A DNA stretch of 64,000 nt from Nilaparvata lugens (Eukaryota > Arthropoda > Insecta > Hemiptera > Delphacidae), in NCBI RefSeq assembly GCF_014356525.2, contig NC_052507.1, forward strand, positions 38,800,368-38,864,367, read 5' to 3'. The notes below the pieces were generated by a model that saw nothing but the letters and a program-made list of their open reading frames with translations, was not told the origin of the DNA and did not search any database. The position numbers and the translations under genes are program-made. Below, in pieces: positions 11,002-23,200 of this stretch; positions within the stretch are counted from its first letter, which is position 1; each line of letters starts with the position of its first letter.

Positions 11002-11044
11002 CCTCCTTATACGCATGACTGTACAACCACTTGCAGTTGATGAA

Positions 11045-11243
11045 TTATTTTTTATGTTTTTGTAGCTGAGGAGCGAGTAGTTTGACTTTTCCAGGGAGAT
11101 TAAGAAACAACTCTTGTTCTTTGACACTTTTCAAGAGGTCTTTCTCGTGATTAGTGGCGGCTTTATCCCTTAGAAAAACGCTGACTGCTGCTCGAGCCGC
11201 TTTACCTCGTTTGCTAGTACCGGGCATCATTTTTATTTTGTAT
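11045..11243 (-). CDS. NEMF: NEMF last exon, end of NFACT-C
   Basis: Acceptor TTTCAG at 11244-11249. Encodes [20 protein letters not shown], then [20 protein letters not shown] and QKHKK-stop. It matches the human C-terminus (YKVKLTPGVQKKGKAAK ... IPGKVKVSAPNL). It joins in phase (NYK-Y) with the exon ending at 32674, across a 21.4 kb intron. Confidence 0.95.
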
Positions 11244-14200
11244 CTGAAATTAAAAACACAGTAGTTCTAATAGAAACGTTCAATAGAGTAACAGTAGAAA
11301 AAAATCATGACCAGTGAAGTACAGGGACCGGCATATTAATCTGACGATTTTATAGTAATTTTTGGCACCACTGTCTTTGAAAATGCGGGAATGTTGTACA
11401 TTGAGGGATCCATTCTTGCCATTTCAGTATCCAGTATGTCGTGGTCAAGTGAACATCGTTTGTGATTGAAGCTTATTTTAAAAATAATGACTCAGTTATT
11501 TTAACACAGCGTTCATTTCACAGACTTTCAATAATTTAAATCGATACGCGCCTGTTCCCAGTAGAAATACGATCTTGTTGTGGGTAAAGAATTTTAGGAA
11601 CATGTCGTCTGCTTTAAAAACGAAACCAACAGGATGAAAACGGACTGTGAGAACGCCTGAGAACATTAACGCGGTAAGAGTAGCTGTTACACGGTCTCCA
11701 CAACGTTCAGCAGAGAAACATACCGTTGCGCTAGCCATTTCTGATCGAAGTGTACAACGAATTCTTCATTCCGACCTGAAATTCCATCCGTTTAAGATAA
11801 TATTAGTGCAACAACTTAATGCAAATGATTTGGCACATCGCAAAGCTGCTTGGGAGATCATTCTCAAAAATGTCCACCAGGATGACGTTATTCTTTCAAA
11901 GTGACGAGGCATATTTTCATTTGTCAGGATTTGTGAATAAACAAAATTACCGTTATTGGGCAGTCAATAATCCACAGAACAAAAGAAAGTTCAAGGATTC
12001 AACGAGAAATCGAAGCAATTCTACAAGTGATGATTGAGCGAGCAATGGCAAAATTTAGAATTAGGTCAAGTGAGTGTGTGGAAAGTAACGGAAATCATTT
12101 GGATGACATAATCTTCAAATAAAAAACTTTTTGAGTAATCTATGTAATTCACTGTAAATTGCAAAATGTGATCTTTAATTAGATATATTACATGTTTTAA
12201 TTATACGAAACACTATTATCATATTAAAAAAATTATTACTATCCCTCAAAAATCGTCAGGTTTTTATGCCGGACCCGGTATAATTGTAATTTATACAGTA
12301 ATTTTTAACAGTAAAGTTTGATTCATTATCAAATATTTTACTTTGTTACAGGTGAGGGATGGTACTAGCCTTTTTATCGTTACACGTAAAGGACTAACAT
12401 GTTTTAGTTTTATAGCTGAATCAATCTTCTCTAAATGAGGCTAAATAGCCTCACTCGTTTATTGGTGGAACTACACTATTAAAAACTGAAATAATCCTAT
12501 TAAATTTTGCAAGTAAAACACTTTCCATGCTGAAAGCAATCAACTCAGTTCTGGAGTTCATGTTTCATAAATATTGAGAGGCCCTGTTATATATTATATT
12601 AAAAATAATGAACTATATAAGTTAGGATTGCGATTAATCAAATAGTCTTTTTTAAGATTAATTTATTTGTTAACCACATATAACAATAATTTTATATCTC
12701 GCGATAGAGCTCCGTTCGCTATGTCCGCTAGCTTGGAACTGACTACTAAATACAATGTTACCTTCCACTACAACTATGCTACATCAACAATAATGGAATG
12801 AGGAGTGCTGACTATATGAGTAATTAGCTATATAACTCCTCCATCCCTAAAAAGAACTTCGGGGGTAGGGTTGTTAACAGTGTTTACATTGGGTGAATCT
12901 TTTCTACTTAGATAACGATACAATAGAACAATTGACATTAGAGTAAAAATTACATACAAAATAACTGTCCAAAAACTTATGTTTGTAGTGAAAATACTTT
13001 CTTTTCTTCCCTCATGGGAGTGTACTTGTTAACAGCAATCTGATTAAAATTAAGATGTTCTAAATTAATTGTAAATTCTGGTTCTTGGTCTTCATTCATA
13101 CTATTGATAACGTTGTCTAGGTTCAATAACTTAGGTCGATATTTTGATTCAGACAAATGATTAAGTATTTTACCATGATAATAATAGGTATTGTTGTTGC
13201 TATTGATTAAATAAACTCCTTTTAGAGATTTTGTTATCGTTTCTGCTTGCTTGTCAATTTTTATGTTTTCTTCATTTGGAAAGATACACAAATAGCTATT
13301 CGATTCTGGAATCTATTTTACAATACTATTACCTCCTTTCATCTTACTATATTTACAGTTTGATGTAGTTCCTGATTCAATAATTTCTTTTTCATATTTC
13401 AATTTGTCATTATATAAACTTTCTACAGAACAAATAAAATTAGAACTTGTTTTTCTAGTGCATTCACTTGATATTTCTTTCTTATTATAATTATCGTTTG
13501 ACTTGAGTAAGTATCTGAACTTAGGAATAATAGTTACACATCCATTTTGAAACATACTAGGTACAGAAAACAACTTGTATAAGTTATAATTTGATTCATC
13601 TACGATTGGTAAGTTCAAAAAGTAAATGATTTCTTTAGACGTTAGTTTACAGTTTACATTTATCAAATTTTCGATTTCCCACATATTTTTCAATTCAGGT
13701 TTCAATGGTAATTTATTCTTATAGTAACCAGCAATCTTGGTTATCTGATAATACAATTCTTTAGTTGAAATAATGCTAGGATGTAAAACTTTCAATTTGC
13801 AAAATGTTAAAGAGTTTTCAATGTCTTGGATCAAACTTAATACAATGTTATATAAAATATTCAACTGGTTCAGCAAATCTCTAAATTTCTCTAGTTCTAC
13901 ATAGTCGCTAAGTTTATCATTTACAAATTTAAATTTATTCTCCAACTCATTGAAATTATAATTAACAATGTTCAACGTCTGATTAAATTCAGCAATAAGT
14001 TCTGAACTCAATGAATATTGGGCTGATATTTGATCAATGAAACTGTTTTGATTAGTTTTCAAATGTTCAAGTAAATAATCGTATCTTTCACCATCATACG
14101 AGTCCAAATTTCCAGTAATAAATTTTATTGTGGCTCCTATGCCATTCAATAGTCCTTTTCTAGATCTCTTATCATTAGTCACACTTTCACACTTATGATA

Positions 14201-17200
14201 TCTAACTTATCTTCTTATTACTTCTATTACATTTATGATTAATAAATTTCAAATAGTTTACTATATCTGTCATCTTCATGTGTTACATCAAGTACTTCAA
14301 CTTTACATCGTACAAGTATGAGTTTTGAAAATTAAAATTTTTTGGCAATCACTGAAGCAAATCTTTCGTAGAATTCATTTTCAAAATACAAGCTATATCT
14401 AACATTAGGCACTAAAAATATTCTTTCACGAAGTCAATCACATTTTTATCGAAATTATTCTCAGATATCTCTACTATCATTCTTGTTTTACTATCAAAAT
14501 ATATCAAATAATAAAATATTTTATGAATAGTGACTTTCTTTGTGTTATTGCTCACAAGCTTCAATATGACTTGGTTTTTAGCATAGTTAACTGGGTCATC
14601 TGAAACTGGTATTTCTACTGATGTGTTACTTCCATAATTAGAATGTTGCGTATGAGAATTATTTTCTATGAACTCATCTTCAGCAGGACCTATGGAATCT
14701 GGTTCATCATTTTCGAATACTTGAAAAGGGGTTTCGTTTTCGAATCCTCTAAATGGGGTTTCATTATTAGTCCAGTCAAGGAAAGGTTATAGAGGGAAAA
14801 GTTGGGAAGACAATTTTTGAACCCACAGTTCTGTTAAGGGTAGTAAGGAGGTAAATATATCAAAAGTACCCACCCCTACCCTCTGTGCTAAGGGGGTGGG
14901 GGTGGTTTAGAGGTACCATTTTTTGATTTATCGCATAAAACTAAAAAACTATGTATCTTAAGGAATTGACTGTAATATAGCAAATGAAAGCTTACATAAT
15001 TTCCTACAATATACATTCCACAACTTTTCTATATCTCCTCCTAGATATCCGCTCTTGAACGTGTGACATTTTTGAAAAAAAAAACACGTTTGCCACCAAT
15101 TTTTCATATTTTCGCTCTTATAACTTTTTAAAAATCAATGAGAGAAAGCCATGCTGATTATGAGCTCATAGAGCATTATATTCTCTTCAATTTGATGTAT
15201 AATTTCACACTTTTACGAATTTCCCTACACCTTTTGCAGCAGCTTTAGTGTTGAGAGTGAAATATTCATTTTTGCAACAATAGACCAATTGACAACGGAA
15301 TTTGGAGGGAATGTTTTAAACAAAATTTTTGACATTGCATCTTTGTTGGGACTAGTTAGTAGCGTAGAAGACATATCAAAAGTCCCCATTCCAACAAAGC
15401 TGCAAAGTCAAAAATTTTGTTTAAAACATTCCCTCCAAATTACTTTGTCAATTAGTCTATTGTTGCAAAAATGGAGATTTCATACTCAACACTAAAGCTG
15501 CTGCAAAAGGTGCAGGGAAATTCGTAAAAGTATGAAATTATACACCAAATTGAAGAGAAGTAAATGCCTTATGAGCTAATAATACCAGCTGAAACGTAGA
15601 GAGTGGTGTGGCCTTAACCGGTTCAGGACGCAGGTGGGAAGGTGTGCTGAGCTGATGACAGTATGGGGATACACATCTGATCCTCTGTGCCAATGTGGAC
15701 AAATCCAATCAATGAACCACCTAATATCTGAGTGTCCACAACACTCCTATCATGGAGGACTGTCGGCCCTCCATGATGCTGAATAAGATGCGTGTCAGTG
15801 GCTCCAGAACGTTCTAAATTCTATTGGTATTTGAAATATTAAGTGTAAAATTATGTTTTTTTTCTAATTTTGGCCAATGTATGCATATGCAAATACATAT
15901 ATATAGCTAATAATCAGAATGGATTTTTCCGATCGATTTAAAAAAAGTTATGCGAGCAAAAATAGGAAAAAATTGGTAGCAAAAGTGTTTTTTTCAAAAA
16001 TGTCACACGTTCAAGAGCGGGTATCTCGAAAACTAGAGGAAATATAGAAAAAGTTGTAGAATGAATATTTTAGGAAATTATGTAAGCTTTAATTTGTTAT
16101 ATGACAGTCAAGTCCTTAGGGTACATAGTTTTTTAGTTTTATGCGATGAACCAAAAAATGGTACCTTTAAACCACCCCCACCCCCTTAGCACTGGGGGTA
16201 GGAGTGGGGACTTTTGATATGTTTACCTCCTTACTACCCTTAACAGAACTGTGGGGTCAAAAATTGTCTTCCAAACATTTCCCTCTATACCCTTTTTTGA
16301 GCATTAATTATTGCCTGGACTATATATTATCATCTGTACCGGTTTCATTTTCTAATATTTGGAATAACGTTTCGTTATCGTCCACGTTAGCTATCATAGA
16401 TTGTACATCCTCGTTAGGTATGATATTCACTACATTTTCAATGGCTTCATTTATAATCGCATCAATATCACTGAATAATCTGGGTGAGTTTTTGTTGTGT
16501 GTGTTATTATTATTCAACTGAATTCGGGAAAGGGCATCTGCGTTTTGATTTGCTGTTCCTTTTTTATAACATAATGTCATAATCAAATTCTTCTAATTTC
16601 AGTCTCCATATTAATAATTTTGAATTCGGTTCTTTCATAGAAAATAACCATTGTAGGGGTTTGTGGTCAGTGAATATTTTGAATGTTCTAGCATAGAGAT
16701 AGGGGCAGAAGTACTTGGTAGCCCAAACTATGGCTAAAGTTCTTTTTCAATAGTTGAATAGTTAATTTCAGTTTGGTTGAGGGTTCTACTTGCATATGCA
16801 CAAGGCAAATCGGCACCGTCTTTGTTCTCACTAACAACGGCCCCAATAGCTAAATTGCTAGCATCTGTTGTAAGGTTGCATTGTTTTTCAAAATCAGGAT
16901 ACTGAAGGATTACTTCGTTAGTAAGGATATTCTTACAAGTTTCAAAACATTTAATGTACTCTGGGTCTTATATCTATTTTAGCATTTGTTTTCAAACATT
17001 TAGAGGTTTTGTTATACGAGCAAAGTTTTTAATGAATTTTCGATAGTATCCTAAAAGTCCAAGAAATCCTTTTATCTCTTTCGTTGTTTTATGGGTAGGA
17101 TATCTTCTTATCGCTTCGACTTTGTCAGGGTTTGGTTTAACTCCGTTTGGTGTCACTAAGTGTCCGAGAAAACTAACTTATTTAAGCATTTTAAGTATTA

Positions 17201-20200
17201 AATACTTATTTAAGTATTTAAAGTAACTTATTTACCGACATAGCCGGTGGTACTATCCTTTTCGAGGTCCACAACGATGACAATAATGTTTTTGACAGTG
17301 TAGAAATATAATTAATTAATGCAGAGAATCGGCATCGCTATTCTTATATCTTTATCCATTGCCATTATAACCTGGACCACACTATAGGGTAATGAGTACT
17401 GTGCTCTTCCTAATTTGTCTAGAATATCCGTAGTATTAGGAAGTGGGAATTTATACTTGACACTGTAGAGCGACCCAGCAAACAGCAACGGCGCATGCGC
17501 TTTGTATTTAGTCGTAGTACCATGAAAAGCCACTGACCGTGACACTGCTTGCCCAAACTTTTACCGCTAATCGCTAATATTTGACAATGTGATGAATTTG
17601 ACAATACAATTTTTATTTAATAAATCGCTAATATTTGAGGTTAAGGTGGATTGTTAATTAACTTTTACCGCTAATCGCTAATATTTGACAATGTGATGAA
17701 TTTGACAATACGATTTATTTAGTAAATCGCTAATATTTGAGGTTAAGGTGGATTGTTAATTAACTTTTACCGCTAATCGCTAATATTTGACAATGTGATG
17801 AATTTGACAATACGATTTATTTAATAAATCGCTAATATTTGAGGTTAAGGTGGATTGTTAATTAACTTTTACCGCTAATCGCTAATATTTGACAATGTGA
17901 TGAATTTGACAATACGATTTATTTAGTAAATCGCTAATATTTGAGGTTAAGGTGGATTGTTAATTAACTTTTACCGCTAATCGCTAATATTTGACAATGT
18001 GATGAATTTGACAATACGATTTATTTAATAAATCGCTAATATTTGGGGTTAAGGTGGATTGTTAATTAACTTTTACCGCTAATCGCTAATATTTGACAAT
18101 GTGATGAATTTGACAATACGATTATTTAATAAATCGCTAATATTTGAGGTTAAGGTGATTGTTAATTAACTTTTACCGCTAATCGCTAATATTTGACAAT
18201 GTGATGATTTGACAATACGATTTATTTAATAAATCGCTAATATTTGAGGTTAAGGTGGATTGTTAATTAACTTTTACCGCTAATCGCTAATATTTGACAA
18301 TGTGATGAATTGACAATACGATTTATTTAATAAATCGCTAATATTTGAGGTTAAGGTGGATTGTTAATTAACTTTTACCGCTAATCGCTAATATTTGACA
18401 ATGTGATGAATTTGACAATACGATTTATTTAATAAATCGCTAATATTTGAGGTTAAGGTGGATTGTTAATTAACTTTTACCGCTAATCGCTAATATTTGA
18501 CAATGTGATGAATTTGACAATACGATTATTTAATAAATCGCTAATATTTGGGGTTAAGGTGGATTGTTAATTAACTTTTACCGCTAATCGCTAATATTTG
18601 ACAATGTGATGAATTTGACAATACGATTTATTTAATAAATCGCTAATATTTGAGGTTAAGGTGGATTGTTAATTAACTTTTACCGCTAATCGCTAATATT
18701 TGACAATGTGATGAATTGACAATACGATTTATTTAATAAATCGCTAATATTTGAGGTTAAGGTGGATTGTTAATTAACTTTTACCGCTAATCGCTAATAT
18801 TTGACAATGTGATGAATTTGACAATACGATTTATTTAGTAAATCGCTAATATTTGGGGTTAAGGTGGATTGTTAATTAACTTTTACCGCTAATCACTAAT
18901 ATTTGACAATGTGATGAATTTGACAATACGATTTATTTAATAAATCGCTAATATTTGAGGTTAAGGTGGATTGTTAATTAACTTTTACCGCTAATCGCTA
19001 ATATTTGACAATGTGATGAATTTGACAATACGATTTATTTAATAAATCGCTAATATTTGACAATGTGATGAATTTGACAATACGATTTTTATTTAATAAA
19101 TCGCTAATATTTGAGGTTAAGGTGGATTGTTAATTAACTTTTACCGCTAATCGCTAATATTTGACAATGTGATGAATTTGACAATACGATTTATTTAATA
19201 AATCGCTAATATTTGAGGTTAAGGTGGATTGTTAATCAGCTTTTAACGCTAATCGCTAATATTTGACTATGTGATGAATTTGACAATACGATTTATTTAA
19301 TAAATCGCTAATATTTGAGGTTAAGGTGGATTGTTAATTATTCACAAGGTGAATAACTCATAATTATTGAAAGATGAAGTTCTATAATGTTATAGCTTTT
19401 GTTTATTATTTTTCAATAATTGTGAGTTGTATTAATAACTCACAGTTTTCTTATGGATTACAAAATAACTAAGAAATTATGGAAGTGTAAAGAATCATAT
19501 TAACTTGTGGACGTACAGTATGCAAAGAATACAGTACTTCACTAATAATATGCTATAAATACTTCACTAACACTACAAATTGATGTTCAATAATATACGA
19601 AACGTAAATACAAATACGAAATTGAAGTTTGCAAGATGAAATAAAATTAAGATTCAAATTCTGTTGCTTTCAAAGTGTTAGTGCCGGTTGCACAACAGCC
19701 GGTTGAATTTTAATCGTAAAAGAAATAATTAGCTTAATTTTCAGGAATTCTGTATAATTCAAATTGGCGGGTTTCAAAGATTACAATACATCTAAATAAA
19801 AATGCATAAAAATGAATCAACTAATAAATCAACAACTATTTTAGTTGTAGACTAATTCTGAGGTGTAGTAGTAGTCTCGCTCGAATTCGTGCTGTATCTA
19901 TGAGACCATGAGACAGCTCATGAAAGAGCGGATGAGGTAGCGCTTTGTATTCAATTGTAGTAAAAATTGAACTACTACTACACCTCAGAATTAGTCTACA
20001 ACTAAAATAGTTGTTGATTTATTAGTTGATTCATTTTTATGCGGTAGCGCATTGTACTACGATTGAATACAAAGCGCATGCGTTGCTGTTTGTTGGGTCG
20101 CTATACAGTGTCAAGTGGAATTTATCGTCTACAGCAGGGGTCTCCAACCTTTTTCATCCAAGGGCCAAAATGTTAATTCTAGGGAGGCTTGCAGGGCCAA

Positions 20201-23200
20201 AAACAAGGATGTACGTGGAATTTGACTCGTTGAACCATTTGCCAATGACTCGCAATGGTTGATCGCTGCTTGTTTAAAGCTAATTCTGCACTTATTAAGA
20301 AATGGAGTGGCTTGTAAGAGGAGAGTGCTGAACAGTTGTTGTCAAAAATGCGTATAAATATATATTTTAAATGATCTGTTGCAATAACTCTCGGCGGGCC
20401 GGATGTGGCCCGCGGGCCGTAGGTTGGAGAGCCCTGGTCTACAGTCTTAGAATTCAAACCGCGATAGTCAATTCCAACTCGAAATTTCTTTTTACCAGAA
20501 GCATCTTGTTTCTTTGGAATGGCACATATTGGTGAATTCCAAGGTGAAATGGAGGATTGAATTATTTTTGTTCCAACATTTCATCAATCTGTCGATTTAC
20601 TTCAGTTCTATAGATTTCAGGGTAGCGATAACTTCTTGTATAGACTGGGATTTCGTCGGTGGTTCTTATGATATGCTTTATTTCATTTTTGAAAGTCAAA
20701 GGATTTCCATCAATGTGATTGGTTCTAATTTTTGATAGATCGATTTTGTTAGTTTTGTGATGGAGTAGATTCAAATTATTGCATGCATTATGGTTACGTA
20801 ACTTACTTAGAATAATGCAATTATAGTTTTCAAGCGATTCGACTGACATCGGTTTGTGAATGGTAAATTTCTTGTCTGACGTAGTGGGGTTCAAAATAGA
20901 ACAATGGGCTCTGTTTTCTTTCACTTTCACTAGACACTGAGGAATTTCAAGTCCGGGAATGTTTTTGTATGATACTATAGCTTCACCTTCATTCATATTT
21001 TCAATTGGAATTTTTATAATGAATTGAGTTCTAGCTTGTATCAGAAATGATTTTACTTGTGTCATTTGATTTTTGGTATGGTTTGTTGACTTCACTTTTG
21101 AATCATTTTCTTCAGCGTTAAAATGATAAATAGGCAGTTTCATCCCATTGAAATCAATACTGTCATTGATGAAATCCAAATAAATTTCAAGCTTTTTCAT
21201 ATTGTCAAGTCCGAGAAGAAGGTCAAAGTTTTTATGAAAATCAAAAAGATAGAACGTGTGTTTCGATTTTCCTAATAAAGAAATCTTTGTACTGTATTTC
21301 TCTTGTGAAATACCATGCGCTGTTCCTACTTCAAAAGGGTCTTCTATCAAGTTTTCTTTTGTAACATTCCATACCTATGAAGTTCTTCACGAATGACCTA
21401 GTGCTTCCTGTGTAGATTAGAACTCTAAATCTTGTTTTAGGGTCAATGAAGTAGGGAAGTTCATTTTTGTCATCTTGTAAGTTCATAATTGAAAATTTCT
21501 TTCGAGTCTTGGATCGTATCCTCTAAAAAACACTCTGATTCGGTTTTTCGGCTGGCTGGAAATATGTTTCATTTTCGTTTTCAACTGAGAGCTGTTTGAA
21601 TTCGTCTGATAATTCTTTCTGAGCGTTTTCTCTGAAATTATTATCAAACTCATCATTTTGCATTTCGTCAATTGGTCGACCTGTAATTTGAAACAGTCTT
21701 GGTCTTTTTGGGGACGATTGTTGATTGAGGAAATGCTCATTGGCGTTGGTTGATACGAATTTTGGGGTCTTGGTTGGTTGTAGTTTGGATTTTGAGCTCT
21801 TGGCTGATTTGTGTTGAAATATTGTGGTTTGGGTTGACTGTTTTGAAAATGCTGTTGAGGTCTGTTCATGTGTTGATTTTTTTTTAAAGAACTGGCCTTT
21901 CTGATTTTGAGTGTGATAGAACTGTTGTCTCTGAGGATAGTTTTGCATTTGATAGCTGGGATTACTTTTGTGTTGGGCTTTTTCAAATTAGAGTGATCTT
22001 GAAAGAAACCGAATTTGAACTGGAAGTCGTTAGATAGCACTGTCTAACGAACTGGGATTTTTGGTTCTTATGAGAGACCTGAGAGGCTCTCTTAATCCTC
22101 TTAGCAATACTCTAAGTGCTAATCCATTTACATACTGACACATGACTTCTGATATTGTGGGTTGTTTGTTTCGGAAATATGAAATCTGTAAATTCAGAAG
22201 TTTTTGGATTCGTTCATAGAATGAAAAGGGTGATTTCACCTGATTCTTGTTTCAGTTCAGCCATTTCAAGATTGAGAGTAAAGCAATCTCTCTTGTGAGT
22301 CTTGAGTCTCGCTGGACTATGACAAGATGAACTCGATTATAGTATTGCGAGTAACAAAACATTTTTGTTTTATCATTTTATTACAAGCTTGTACAATATT
22401 AATTTTACTTATTATTTTCGTATTTACTTTTCCTGTAATTTTATCTATAACTAAGAGCTATGAATCCCAACAATGATAAAGCAACCAATCCTCAAACTGT
22501 ACCTACCCTTAAGAAAGAATTCTTGGACATGATCCCTGATTATTCAGGAGAGCCTACTATGCTAAATCGTTTTATTTCAATTTGTGACAAACTTGTAGCG
22601 AAATTTTACGTAACTGCCAATCCAGATGATTTCCAAAACGAATACTTGTATTCTACTATTCTTGCCCGTATTAAAAGCCCTGCTCTTGACATTGTTACTA
22701 GTTCTAACACTTATGCATGGCCTGACGTGAGAAAAGTTTTGATCAATAGCTACATGGACAAGAGAGATTGCTTTACTCTCAATCTTGAAATGGCTGAACT
22801 AAAACAAGAATAAGGTGAATCACCCTTTTCATTCTATGAACGAATCCAAAAACTTCTGAATTTACAGATCTCGTATTTCCGAAACAAACAACCTACAATA
22901 TCAGAAGTCATGTGTCAGTATGTAAATGGATTAGCACTTAGAGTATTGCTAAGAGGATTAAGAGAGCCTCTCGGGTCTCTCATGAGAACCAAAAATCCCA
23001 GTTCGTTGGACAGTGCTCTAAACATGCTATCCAACGACTTCCAGTTCAAATTTGGTTTCTTTCAAGACCACTCTAATTTGAAAAAACTTAAAATAAATTT
23101 GGATTTCATTAATGACAGTATTGATTTCAATGGAATGACACTACCTATTTATTATTTTAACGCTGAAGAAAATGATTCAAAAGTGAAGTCAACGAACCCT

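Larger units (their letters stand above)
17455..20116. mobile_element. Non-autonomous 9-bp-TSD (Mutator-like?) element carrying a satellite array
   Basis: Flanked by exact GGAATTTAT at 17446-17454 and 20117-20125. The other gypsy copy has a single GGAATTTAT on the corresponding strand. Inverted termini ACTTGACACTGTA... then CCCA.CAAACAGCAAC and GCATGCGCTTTGTATT run about 75 bp with small differences. The interior is a 17-unit tandem array (17557-19340), 0.45 kb of AT-rich DNA and an inner 70-bp-arm hairpin (19804-20042). No transposase ORF. The 9-bp duplication suggests Mutator-like mobilisation, but that is inference. Confidence 0.85.
12620..22297 (-). mobile_element. Ty3/gypsy (errantivirus-like) retroelement, minus-strand copy, defective and invaded
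   Basis: Order on the minus strand from 22297 down: gag (starting inside the gene), protease, RT start, RNase H and tether, env, polypurine tract, and a 218-bp 3' LTR ending at 12620 next to TATATA. The 5' LTR and gag start are missing. The integrase is deleted: the sequence jumps at about 14265 from the RNase H-integrase linker to env. The RT catalytic core is replaced by 0.2 kb of unknown DNA (17184-17384). Later insertions are 14768-16325, 17455-20116 and 20135-20436. Not functional. Confidence 0.9.

Noticed and set aside
15289..15495. 68-aa ORF in the centre of the 14.8-16.3 kb foldback
   Set aside because: It runs through the hairpin centre and reads both arms; no conserved motif.
17557..19340. 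CRISPR-like regular repeat array
   Set aside because: The whole 102-bp unit is conserved with no variable spacers; it is a satellite inside a eukaryotic transposon.
20026..20457. ORFs across the junction of the satellite carrier and the hAT MITE
   Set aside because: They cross mapped insertion boundaries, so they cannot be ancestral genes.
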